From Verrucomicrobiota bacterium (GTDB lineage: Bacteria; Verrucomicrobiota; Verrucomicrobiia; Chthoniobacterales; UBA10450), in contig QHOQ01000102.1 in the NCBI GenBank assembly GCA_003219355.1, positions 1-17,916 of the forward strand: a DNA stretch of 17,916 nucleotides, read 5' to 3'. Both the position numbers and the translations under genes were made by a program. Of the stretch, positions 1-7,143 are shown one piece after another. The notes under the pieces are model-generated. The model saw nothing but the letters and a program-made list of their open reading frames with translations, did not search any database and was not told where the DNA came from. Position 1 is the stretch's first letter; each line of letters starts with the position of its first letter.

Positions 1-522
1 TACAAGAATCCGACGGTCGGTTTGGTATCGCTCGGCGAAGAAGACGTGAAAGGCACTGAGAAGACCAAGGAAGTCTTCAAAATGCTGAAGAAGAGTTCGC
101 TCAACTTTGTCGGCAATATTGAGGGCCGACATCTGTTCGAGGATCCGGTCGAGGTTGTGGTATGCGACGGTTTTGTTGGGAACGTGATTTTGAAGACGTG
201 TGAGTCGATCGCGGTGGCGATTTTCCAGTGGCTCAAGCACGAACTCAATCGCACACCGATGCGAAAAGCCGGAGCATTTCTGGCAAAGGATGCGTTTCTG
301 ACCATCAAGGCCAAAACGAATTACGAGGAGTACGGCGGCAGCCCGCTTCTTGGTGTCAACGGCATCTGCATCATCGCGCACGGCGCCAGCACGCCGCCCG
401 CCATCAAGAATGCACTCCGGGTTGCGGCCGAGTCGATTGAACAGCAGGTAAACCCGCATATCGTCGAGGAGATTCGCCGTTATAATGAAGCGACAACCTC
501 ACTCGAGCCCGCGTTCCGCTGA
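1..522 (+). CDS. plsX: Phosphate acyltransferase PlsX, 3' part (5' end outside window)
   Basis: The reading frame is open from base 1 and ends at TGA 520-522, so only the last 173 codons are present. PlsX converts acyl-ACP and phosphate to acyl-phosphate, the donor for PlsY in phospholipid synthesis at the inner face of the membrane. The visible part carries typical PlsX C-terminal blocks: VGLVSLGEED, FVGNIEGR, VVVCDGFVGNVILK and YGGSPLLGVNG followed by IIAHG. The next gene, fabH, starts inside its last codons (38-bp overlap), the classic plsX-fabH order that links phospholipid and fatty acid initiation. The ttg at 22 is an internal codon, because the frame continues upstream of it. Identification is by family motifs and gene order. 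Confidence 0.95.
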   Translation, partial: YKNPTVGLVSLGEEDVKGTEKTKEVFKMLKKSSLNFVGNIEGRHLFEDPVEVVVCDGFVGNVILKTCESIAVAIFQWLKHELNRTPMRKAGAFLAKDAFLTIKAKTNYEEYGGSPLLGVNGICIIAHGASTPPAIKNALRVAAESIEQQVNPHIVEEIRRYNEATTSLEPAFR

Positions 523-1507
523 ACTGCGGCGCACCGTCTCGATCATTGGCACTGGAAGTTACGTACCGAAAAAGGTTCTGACCAACGAAGATCTGTCGCG
601 CATCGTCGATACGAGCGACGAATGGATCACAACTCGCACGGGCATCAAGGAACGTCGCATCGCTGCGAAAGACGAACAGACGAGCGACATGGCCACCAAA
701 GCAGCGCTGAAAGCGATCGAACAAGCGGAAATTTCGCCCACCGAAATCGATCTTATTCTCGTCGCCACGGCCACTCCCGATATGCTCTTTCCCGCGACAG
801 CCTGTTTCGTTCAGAAAAAGATCGGGGCCACAAAGGCCGCTTGTCTCGATATTTCCGCGGCCTGCGCTGGCTTTCTTTTCGGCCTTGAGATCGCACAGCA
901 GTTCATTACATCGCACACACACGATACTGTCCTGGTGATCGGGGCCGAGAAGCTGACGTCGATTACTAATTGGACCGATCGCAATACGTGTGTGCTTTTC
1001 GGGGACGGTGCTGGTGCCGCAGTTTTACGTCATCGTGGGAGCGCCCACGGCGTGATTAGCACGCACATTGGCAGTGACGGCAAGTACAGCGATATCTTGT
1101 TCATGCCGGGCGGCGGCTCGCGCTGTCCGATCACGCGCGAAAATGTCGATCTTAACTTGCAAACGATCCACATGACCGGCAAAGAGGTTTACAAGCAGGC
1201 GGTGACCGCAATGCTAAGAGCGGCCAAGAAAGCCCTCGACCAAGCAGGATTGGCGATCGAGGACATTGCCTGTATCATTCCGCATCAGGCAAACGTCCGG
1301 ATCATCGAAGCAATCGCCGATCGGCTCGGCATTTCGCGGGAGAAGATGTTTGTAAATCTCGATCGTTATGGAAACACTTCCGCCGCAGCGGTAGCGATCG
1401 CGCTCGATGAAGCGAACCGTAGCGGACGAATCAAACCAGGCGATTACATTCTGATGGTTGTCTTCGGCGGGGGTCTCACTTGGGCGAGCACGATCATCGA
1501 ATGGTGA
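485..1507 (+). CDS. fabH: Beta-ketoacyl-ACP synthase III (FabH)
   Basis: FabH condenses acetyl-CoA (or another short acyl-CoA) with malonyl-ACP to start fatty acid synthesis in the cytoplasm. At 340 residues it is slightly longer than usual because of a roughly 16-residue N-terminal lead before TVSIIGTGSYVP. The catalytic triad is visible: Cys127 in SAACAGF, His267 in IIPHQAN and Asn297 in YGNTSAAA. The GDGAGAAVL and C-terminal FGGGLTWAS blocks are also typical. The ATG at 485 lies within plsX (38-bp overlap), suggesting translational coupling. No competing in-frame ATG lies before the core domain, so this start is preferred, although a shorter form from a non-ATG codon cannot be excluded. 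Confidence 0.96.
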   Translation: MKRQPHSSPRSAELRRTVSIIGTGSYVPKKVLTNEDLSRIVDTSDEWITTRTGIKERRIAAKDEQTSDMATKAALKAIEQAEISPTEIDLILVATATPDMLFPATACFVQKKIGATKAACLDISAACAGFLFGLEIAQQFITSHTHDTVLVIGAEKLTSITNWTDRNTCVLFGDGAGAAVLRHRGSAHGVISTHIGSDGKYSDILFMPGGGSRCPITRENVDLNLQTIHMTGKEVYKQAVTAMLRAAKKALDQAGLAIEDIACIIPHQANVRIIEAIADRLGISREKMFVNLDRYGNTSAAAVAIALDEANRSGRIKPGDYILMVVFGGGLTWASTIIEW

Positions 1508-1528
1508 CCCAGAAGTTGCTAGTTAGTG

Positions 1529-1601
1529 GTTGAGGGTTGAAAGGCAGAAGGTAACGAAGCTTTCCGCGTGAACTCTCAACACTCAACTCCCAACGCTCAA
1601 C
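1529..1601. repeat. Heptamer repeat / inverted repeat over the tatD start
   Basis: Four tandem 7-bp units of the form nCTCAAC occur at 1574-1580, 1581-1587, 1588-1594 (CCCAAC variant) and 1595-1601. The 12-mer at 1529-1540 (GTTGAGGGTTGA) is complementary at 11 of 12 positions to 1576-1587, giving a potential stem with a loop of about 35 bases. The tatD GTG start (1568) lies in that loop, and the heptamers encode the first residues of the protein (NSQHSTPNAQL). The element may be a dispersed genomic repeat or a structured 5' leader; the sequence alone does not decide. Confidence 0.6.
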
Positions 1602-2458
1602 TTGTAGAAACTCACGCGCATCTCGATTATCCAGATTTCGCCAACGATCTTGATGATGTGCTTCGCCGCGCGATCGACGTTGGTGTCACACGCATCGTCA
1701 CGATTGGCACTTCAGTGGAGAGCAGCCGGCGTGCTGTCGATCTTGCCGAAAAGTATTCTAATGTCTACGCGGTAATTGGAGTGCACCCGACCTCTGCCGA
1801 AAAAGTCGCGGAAGACATAATCACGCCATTGCGCGACCTGGCCCAAAGTCGGCGCGTAGTCGCTATTGGCGAAACCGGTCTTGATTATCATCATTTGCCG
1901 AGCGTCGAAGCAGCGAAACAGAAAAATGTGCAGGTGTTCAGCGCGCTGCAAAGCGGAACCGAAGAGCAACTGGAAGCCAGCGTTGAAGATGGCGCTTACA
2001 AATCGAACCAAGCCGATCTTTTTGAGGAACAACTCGATTTGGCGGCGGAGCTTGGGCTCAATGTAGTCATCCACCAACGCGGCGCGTGGGAGGACACACT
2101 TGAAATCATGAAGCCGTACACCGGAAAACTGCGTGGCGTATTCCATTGTTTCGGCGGTTCACTCGGACAAGCGAATGAAGTTATCGATCTCGATCATCGC
2201 GTTTCTTTCACTGGCATTGTAACTTTCAAGAACGGCACCGGCGTTCGCGATGTCGCGGCACAAATTCCGATTTGGAAATTTATGGTGGAAACAGATTGTC
2301 CTTATCTCGCGCCAGTTCCGTTCCGCGGGAAACGTTGCGAACCCGCGCACACCCGCATCGTCGCCGAAACGATCGCGACTGCACGCGGCATTTCGCTGGA
2401 AGACGTGGCCGAAATGACAACCCAAACTGCGGAAGAATTTTTCCGTTTCAATCGATGA
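1568..2458 (+). CDS. TatD family metal-dependent hydrolase (DNase)
   Basis: This is a TIM-barrel amidohydrolase of the TatD/YcfH/YjjV type, a family with 3'-5' exonuclease activity on DNA/RNA in quality control or repair. The metal-binding set is visible: His16 and His18 in THAHLDY, Glu102 in GETGLDY, His169 in VVIHQ, His193 in FHCFGG and Asp243 in ETDCPYLAP. The distance from Glu102 to His169 is about 30 residues longer than in E. coli TatD as I recall it; the extra acidic, glutamine-rich segment is around residues 113-150. The start is GTG at 1568, and the first 11 codons are made of the heptamer repeat, so the conserved domain really begins near residue 12. Its TGA overlaps the ATG of the next gene (ATGA). 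The exact TatD subfamily is not resolved. Confidence 0.92.
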   Translation: MNSQHSTPNAQLVETHAHLDYPDFANDLDDVLRRAIDVGVTRIVTIGTSVESSRRAVDLAEKYSNVYAVIGVHPTSAEKVAEDIITPLRDLAQSRRVVAIGETGLDYHHLPSVEAAKQKNVQVFSALQSGTEEQLEASVEDGAYKSNQADLFEEQLDLAAELGLNVVIHQRGAWEDTLEIMKPYTGKLRGVFHCFGGSLGQANEVIDLDHRVSFTGIVTFKNGTGVRDVAAQIPIWKFMVETDCPYLAPVPFRGKRCEPAHTRIVAETIATARGISLEDVAEMTTQTAEEFFRFNR

Positions 2459-3099
2459 AGATCGATATCTTCATTCGCGCAATCTTTCTCGGCGCTATCG
2501 CGGTTGTCATCGCGTCCTGCGCCGCGCCCGACACACGACATCACGTCGTTATCAGCACGCGTGAACAAAAGTTGGCTCTTCTCGATCGCGGTAACCTGAT
2601 GGCCATCTATCCAGTGTCCACATCCAAGTTTGGTCTCGGCGATTGGCCGGGCAGCTCGTGTACCCCACTGGGCGAACTGGAGATCGCAAAGAAAATTGGC
2701 GATCACGCCACGCCTGGCACCGTTTTCAAAGATCGACGGCCAACTGGCGAGATCGTTGTACCAGATTCGCCAGGGCGCGATCCAATCGTCACCCGCATTC
2801 TGTGGTTGCGAGGCCGTGAGTCTCAAAACACGAATGCATATGCGCGCACGATTTACATTCATGGTACGCCGGAGGAACGGAACCTTGGCTTCCCCGCTAG
2901 TTACGGATGCATTCGGATGCGTTCCAGCGATATCATTAATTTATATGAAATCGTGGGGCGCGGCGCGGAAGTTACTATTATCGATGCGCCGCTCGCGGCG
3001 GTGATTCCGGGGATGAGTCCACGAGCGCAATTGGCGGAAATAAGCGGGCCGAATGGCAATTCGCCAGATGGAAGGACGACCGCCGTGTCGTCCAGATAA
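2455..3099 (+). CDS. L,D-transpeptidase (YkuD)-like lipoprotein
   Basis: The 214-residue protein opens with a short basic start, a hydrophobic stretch (residues 7-20) and a lipobox ending at Cys22 (VIASC), so it is probably a lipoprotein facing the periplasm. The YkuD catalytic block is at residues 134-154: IHGTP with His136, then SYGCIRM with nucleophile Cys152. The family usually has SHGC, so Tyr150 replaces the common His. YkuD enzymes form or modify 3-3 peptidoglycan crosslinks or anchor lipoproteins. ATG 2455 overlaps the tatD stop by 4 bp and directly precedes the signal peptide; a longer frame from 2272 would only read through tatD. The last residues (about 205-214) are encoded by a palindromic repeat. 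Confidence 0.85.
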   Translation: MKIDIFIRAIFLGAIAVVIASCAAPDTRHHVVISTREQKLALLDRGNLMAIYPVSTSKFGLGDWPGSSCTPLGELEIAKKIGDHATPGTVFKDRRPTGEIVVPDSPGRDPIVTRILWLRGRESQNTNAYARTIYIHGTPEERNLGFPASYGCIRMRSSDIINLYEIVGRGAEVTIIDAPLAAVIPGMSPRAQLAEISGPNGNSPDGRTTAVSSR

Positions 3100-3129
3100 A
3101 ATCGGACGGGACAGAGTTCGTCCCTCCAT
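3068..3129. repeat. 62-bp imperfect palindrome with two inner hairpins (REP/MITE-like, possible bidirectional terminator)
   Basis: The outer arms are ATGGAAGGACGA (3068-3079) and TCGTCCCTCCAT (3118-3129), complementary at 11 of 12 positions. Inside are two more hairpins: GGACGAC/GTCGTCC with a 6-base loop (3074-3093) and GGGAC/GTCCC with a 7-base loop (around 3108-3124). The element covers the end of the lipoprotein gene and stops one base before the gmd stop codon on the other strand, so it fills the convergent junction. There is no clear T-run, so a terminator role is an inference; a mobile REP-like repeat is the alternative. Confidence 0.65.
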
Positions 3130-3130
3130 T

Positions 3131-4144
3131 TCACGGCAATTTGCCGAGATGCTCGCGGAGCGTCTTGTGGGACAGCAATTCCATGTCGGCGTCCACCATG
3201 ATGCGAACGAGTTCGTGGAATCGCACTTTCGGTTCCCAGCCAAGAATTTTCTTCGCTTTGGAGGCGTCGCCGATCAGGACGTTCACTTCGGCCGGCCGCT
3301 CATAGCGTGCGTCGTATTTAACAAATTCCTTCCAATCAAGATCGACATGCGAGAAGGCGGTGTCGACGAGCTCACGTACGGTGTGCGTTTCGCCGGTAGC
3401 CAGGACAAAGTCGTCCCCTTCGTCGTGCTGAAGAATTCGCCACATGCCTTCAACGTACTCAGGGGCGTATCCCCAATCCCGCTTCGCGTCCAGATTGCCC
3501 AGGAACAGTTCTTTTTGCAGGCCGTGTTTAATCGCGGCGACGGCGCGCGAGATTTTGCGGGGGACGAAAGTCTCGCCACGGCGCGGGCTTTCGTGATTGA
3601 ATAAAATACCGTTGCTTGCGTAGAGATCGTAGCTCTCGCGATAGTTTACGGTTGCCCAATAAGCGAACGCCTTCGCGACCCCGTACGGGCTGCGTGGCCA
3701 GAACGGCGTCGTCTCGGTTTGCGGCGCTTGTTGCGCCTTGCCAAACATTTCACTGCTCGACGCCTGATAAAAACGCGAACGCACTCCAACTTCGCGAATT
3801 GCTTCCAAAATGCGGATTGTGCCAACACCGGTGACGTCCGCGGTGTATTCCGGGATATCGAAGCTCACGCGGACATGGCTTTGCGCGCCTAGATGATAAA
3901 TTTCATCAGGCTTCAAATCGTAAAGCAGCTTCACCAAATTCACCGAGTCACTGAGGTCTCCATAATGCAGAAGCATTCGGACGCCGTTGATGTGGGGATC
4001 GGCGTAGAGATGATCGATGCGCGAGGTATTGAATGTGCTGGCGCGGCGAATGATCCCGTGCACTTCGTAGCCTTTCTCAAGCAGCAGGTCGGCGAGATAA
4101 CTGCCATCCTGTCCGGTAATGCCGGTGATGAGCGCCTTCTTCAT
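3131..4144 (-). CDS. gmd: GDP-mannose 4,6-dehydratase
   Basis: This enzyme converts GDP-D-mannose to GDP-4-keto-6-deoxy-D-mannose, precursor of GDP-fucose, GDP-rhamnose, perosamine and related sugars, in the cytoplasm. It is a 337-residue short-chain dehydrogenase/reductase with the NAD(P)-binding loop TGITGQDGSYL (residues 7-17), the HLGAQSHV block (84-91), the SSSEMFG active-site block around Ser129-Glu132, and the catalytic YxxxK at Tyr154/Lys158 (SPYGVAK). The substrate-binding segments GILFNHESPRRG and NLDAKRDWGYAPEYV are typical of Gmd rather than of other epimerases/dehydratases. The start is ATG 4144. It lies 53 bp downstream of rph on the same strand. No partner fcl/rmd gene is seen in the window. 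Confidence 0.96.
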   Translation of the reverse strand: MKKALITGITGQDGSYLADLLLEKGYEVHGIIRRASTFNTSRIDHLYADPHINGVRMLLHYGDLSDSVNLVKLLYDLKPDEIYHLGAQSHVRVSFDIPEYTADVTGVGTIRILEAIREVGVRSRFYQASSSEMFGKAQQAPQTETTPFWPRSPYGVAKAFAYWATVNYRESYDLYASNGILFNHESPRRGETFVPRKISRAVAAIKHGLQKELFLGNLDAKRDWGYAPEYVEGMWRILQHDEGDDFVLATGETHTVRELVDTAFSHVDLDWKEFVKYDARYERPAEVNVLIGDASKAKKILGWEPKVRFHELVRIMVDADMELLSHKTLREHLGKLP

Positions 4145-4197
4145 GTCGATCTTTCGATCTTGCGCTTTAACTTATCGTTACCGCGCCAGCAAATGAT

Positions 4198-4950
4198 TTA
4201 GCTCGGCGGCGGTGTGACCATCAATCGAGCGAGTACCGCACGCTGAGCTGCGATCAATTCCGCAATACCTTTACGGGCGAGCACAAGCATTTCGTCCAGC
4301 TGCGCCTGCGCAAATGTTGCTTCTTCACCGGACCCTTGCACTTCCACGAATTCGCTGTCTTCGGTCGCTACTAGATTGAAATCGACAGTGACGAGTTTGT
4401 CCTCTTCGTAATTGAGATCAACAATTGCGTTCCCGTCGAGGACGCCAGCACTTACTGCCGCGACTAATTTTCGCACCGGAGGCACATCGAGCTTTTTTTC
4501 CTTCGCAAGTTTCCGGCAGGCAATCGTGACGGCCAAACTCGCCCCGGTGATTGCTGCTGTGCGTGTTCCGCCGTCAGCTTGCAAGACGTCGCAATCGACC
4601 CAGATCGTGTGTGCCCCAAGTTTTTCAAGATCGACAGCTGTTCGCAGCGCCCGCCCAATTAAGCGCTGAATCTCCATGCTGCGCCCGTCGATTCGGCCTT
4701 TTGTGATGTCGCGCGGTCTTCGGGTCTGCGTCGAGTACGGGAGCATCGAATATTCGGCAGTAAGCCAGCCACCGGTCACCCCCTGCTCTTTCATCCAGCG
4801 CGGCACGTTTTCTTCAATTGTCACGCCGCAGATAACACGGGTATTGCCTATCGTGACAAGCACTGAGCCCCCGGCATAGGGGGCGATCTCGAGCTCAAAA
4901 GCAACCGGACGCAATTGATCGCTGGCTCGTCCATCAATTCGATTCATCAT
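4198..4950 (-). CDS. rph: Ribonuclease PH
   Basis: RNase PH is a phosphate-dependent 3'-5' exoribonuclease that trims tRNA 3' ends; it works as a ring-shaped hexamer. Diagnostic stretches are GGSVLVTIGNTRVICG, the PRWMKEQGVTGGWLTAEYSMLP block, DGRSMEIQRLIGRALR and VDCDVLQADGGTRTAAITGA, all matching the family. I chose ATG 4950 because the family begins almost directly with the R-x-D-G-R ... LRPV segment. The frame stays open to another ATG at 4983, which would add 11 basic residues; neither start has a clear ribosome binding site. It lies upstream of gmd on the same strand and 26-60 bp from the 3' end of the membrane glycosyltransferase gene. Confidence 0.95.
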   Translation of the reverse strand: MMNRIDGRASDQLRPVAFELEIAPYAGGSVLVTIGNTRVICGVTIEENVPRWMKEQGVTGGWLTAEYSMLPYSTQTRRPRDITKGRIDGRSMEIQRLIGRALRTAVDLEKLGAHTIWVDCDVLQADGGTRTAAITGASLAVTIACRKLAKEKKLDVPPVRKLVAAVSAGVLDGNAIVDLNYEEDKLVTVDFNLVATEDSEFVEVQGSGEEATFAQAQLDEMLVLARKGIAELIAAQRAVLARLMVTPPPS

Positions 4951-5009
4951 GGAAAACGTAGATCGCGCTCGAGCTCTCGGCATCGTGCAGATTTCTGCGT
5001 GACGTACTA

Positions 5010-6611
5010 TTAATTTCTAGGCGCACCTGGATTGATAGAATAGATGAACCATTTGGGATTGCGCTGATCCAAGCGACAGGTCCGTTGAAAATGCGCCAGC
5101 AAGAGCGGATGATCTCGTTTGAGTTCCGCTTGCTGAGAAGCGACCATGGCCAACCAAGCCGCCCCTTGAGCACGAAGTTTGTCAAACATTCGAATCGACT
5201 CGTGATCGTCTTCAGGAAGTGCGGTCACGTCCTCAACTGGTGGAGGCGGAAAAAGCCAACCGCGCCGCTGGCTATAATAGTTAACGATCGGCTCAGCCAG
5301 AACGCTTGCCATCGTGACTACAAGGTCACGTGGCTGACTTACGCGACGCAGGGCCAATCCCAGTTCATAGTCGTGCCGTGCATAAGGATAACACATCCTG
5401 ATCAAAGCTATCGTTCCCGACACCGCAATAATAATCAAAGACACCGCGATTACCCTTGTTCTTACGACGACGCTGCTGGAAGATCGCACGATCCCGGCAA
5501 AGAACGACGTAATGCTCATGATTGCATCGCTGGACAGCGCCGCAGCGGCAGGATTGATGATGTGAAAGTTCTGCGGGTTTAAAACCAATTCCCTCGCTGC
5601 GACTATATAGAGGGGAAGGATTCCAACGAGCCACCAATGGAACAGCCATGGGGCCTTGGCGGAAGTCCGTTTCTCCGGATCAAAAGCACGAAGCGGGAGA
5701 AGGATCCCCAGCACGACCAGAACGATAACAGGCGGAGTCCACAGCCAACTGCTGAACCACCGAACAAGTGGACCGACGAAGTAGTTTTCATTCCACCACT
5801 GGTTCAATCCCTGGTCCCAAAGCAAGTATCCTGTAAAAGCGATGTGATAGGGCGGATACGAACGACCAAGATGCATGGCCCAAAGATAGTATGCGATCAC
5901 CGGGACAAGAGCCATCACGGCAACGATGCCCATTAGAACTATTCTCCTCGGTTTTAGCTTGTGGCGAAAACGCAGGATCGTCAGCGTCGCATAGATCATC
6001 GCAAAACTGATGACGAGCCCAGGAGGTTTGGTTAATACGCCCCATACACCTATGACACCGGATAACAGTAGAAAACGTAACCGGTCTGTCTGCAGATAAA
6101 CGATCAACATCCACATACTGGTTGTCATCAGTGCGACCATCGCAGGATCAGAAAGAAACGAACGCTCGATGAAGATACTCCCTGGCAACAGAGCCATTAT
6201 CGCAGCGCTTAAGAGGGCGCGCTCTTCATCCCAAACCCGCCGAACAAGTTGATAAAGAGCAAAGATGCCCCATAGGCCAAACAACGCAGCCACGCTTCGT
6301 CCGACCCACTCATGTTCGCCCGTGATTCCATAGAGCAGGGCCGCGATGTAACTGACGGTTTGGAATTCAAACCCCGAGTAACCTAGGCTGGGCCCAGACC
6401 AGTCGACTTCTGGATAAAAGATATTCCAGCTTCCGTGGTAGAAATTCCTAGCCATCATAGCATTGCAGGCCTCCCGCCAATTGAGCGCATCCGTGAAGGG
6501 CTGAGTAATGGTGCCGAATCGGAACACAGCGCCCAACGCCAGGACGCCTACCAACAAGACAGCCTTTGGCGAGCCGAGGCCGGGAATGCGGTTTTCGAAA
6601 TGAAATTTCAT
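5010..6611 (-). CDS. Membrane glycosyltransferase of the PMT/ArnT (GT39-like) type
   Basis: This 533-residue polytopic protein has many hydrophobic segments, for example near residues 17-33, 105-122, 133-145, 157-173, 180-210, 224-246, 294-308, 324-338 and 387-405. An early loop carries an acidic residue before WREACNAMMA (Asp41, Trp45-Arg46-Glu47), in the place where PMT/ArnT enzymes keep their catalytic acidic residue. A soluble C-terminal part follows from about 410. Family members use polyprenyl-phosphate sugars on the periplasmic face to glycosylate lipid A, proteins or glycans. The acceptor here cannot be told. The start ATG 6611 gives the expected basic N-terminus before the first membrane span. 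No ribosome binding site is evident. Family assignment is good; finer function is unknown. Confidence 0.8.
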   Translation of the reverse strand: MKFHFENRIPGLGSPKAVLLVGVLALGAVFRFGTITQPFTDALNWREACNAMMARNFYHGSWNIFYPEVDWSGPSLGYSGFEFQTVSYIAALLYGITGEHEWVGRSVAALFGLWGIFALYQLVRRVWDEERALLSAAIMALLPGSIFIERSFLSDPAMVALMTTSMWMLIVYLQTDRLRFLLLSGVIGVWGVLTKPPGLVISFAMIYATLTILRFRHKLKPRRIVLMGIVAVMALVPVIAYYLWAMHLGRSYPPYHIAFTGYLLWDQGLNQWWNENYFVGPLVRWFSSWLWTPPVIVLVVLGILLPLRAFDPEKRTSAKAPWLFHWWLVGILPLYIVAARELVLNPQNFHIINPAAAALSSDAIMSITSFFAGIVRSSSSVVVRTRVIAVSLIIIAVSGTIALIRMCYPYARHDYELGLALRRVSQPRDLVVTMASVLAEPIVNYYSQRRGWLFPPPPVEDVTALPEDDHESIRMFDKLRAQGAAWLAMVASQQAELKRDHPLLLAHFQRTCRLDQRNPKWFIYSINPGAPRN

Positions 6612-6780
6612 TCAGCTAGATGACCGTAGCATAAAGATTTAGGGGACGGTTGGGCGATTGTTCAAATTAGCCAAATTTGTCTTCACGAACGATCGACGCC
6701 GATTTTGCGCTTTTGCAATGTCTGGTCACAACAGCCGATGAGCTTGACTCTGAGTAACTACGCGGTTTGTTGAGGAACTC
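6612..6780. other. Divergent intergenic region between the membrane GT and the GT2 cluster
   Basis: This 169-bp stretch separates divergently transcribed genes and should hold promoters for both. I see a small inverted repeat, CAAATT...AATTTG, at about 6664-6680 and a TTGACT box at about 6748, but no convincing -10 partner. Nothing coding is apparent. Confidence 0.4.
6772..6776 (+). promoter_or_regulatory. Shine-Dalgarno for the small lysine-rich ORF
   Basis: GAGGA ends four bases before ATG 6781. It is one of the few clear ribosome binding sites in the window and is the main support for the small ORF being translated. Confidence 0.5.
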
Positions 6781-7143
6781 ATGACGATGCGCACCAAAGC
6801 TGGTCTCACTGATTTGCAGAGTGGCGGCAGTCCTGCCGCACGAGCGAAACGACCGGTTGGGAAGCGTTCGGCGAAAGCCAAACGAAACCCTAGGAAGTCT
6901 GCGTCTGCGTCCTTGGCTGCCAAGGTCAAGCAATCAGCGGCAAAGAAGTCGGACCAAGGTTCAGGAATCAGAGAAGCCGAGGAGGCACGCGCGCTGTTGG
7001 AAGATCAATTGCACAGCCTTTATTGGTGGGTTTTTAATGCGTTCAAAATGAAGGGTTTTATCCGAGCAAAAGCGTTGGACGGGTTGCACAGTGAGCGGGG
7101 CGACTGTGCGGATGCCGTCTCGCCAGAAAAACAAACGCCCTGA
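6781..7143 (+). CDS. Small hypothetical protein, basic N-terminal half
   Basis: Not recognised. The predicted 120-residue protein has a low-complexity Lys/Arg/Ala/Ser-rich N-terminal half (about residues 20-57, histone H1-like in composition) and a more ordered C-terminal half with an aromatic patch, LYWWVFNAFKMKG, around residue 80-92. There is no signal peptide or clear membrane span. A good ribosome binding site precedes ATG 6781. The frame ends 52 bp inside the following glycosyltransferase if that gene starts at its GTG, or less if it starts later. It may be a small regulatory or DNA-binding protein of the operon, or an untranslated open frame; composition alone does not decide. Confidence 0.5.
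   Translation: MTMRTKAGLTDLQSGGSPAARAKRPVGKRSAKAKRNPRKSASASLAAKVKQSAAKKSDQGSGIREAEEARALLEDQLHSLYWWVFNAFKMKGFIRAKALDGLHSERGDCADAVSPEKQTP

Noticed and set aside
404..922. - strand frame opposite plsX/fabH
   Set aside because: It is a shadow of two conserved overlapping genes and shows no family motif.
2272..2454. Upstream extension of the lipoprotein frame
   Set aside because: It reads through tatD in another frame and would bury the signal peptide and lipobox in the middle of the protein.
3053..3604. Long + strand frame (183 codons) opposite gmd
   Set aside because: It lies antisense to the clearly conserved gmd gene and its N-terminal part is just the palindromic repeat read in another frame.
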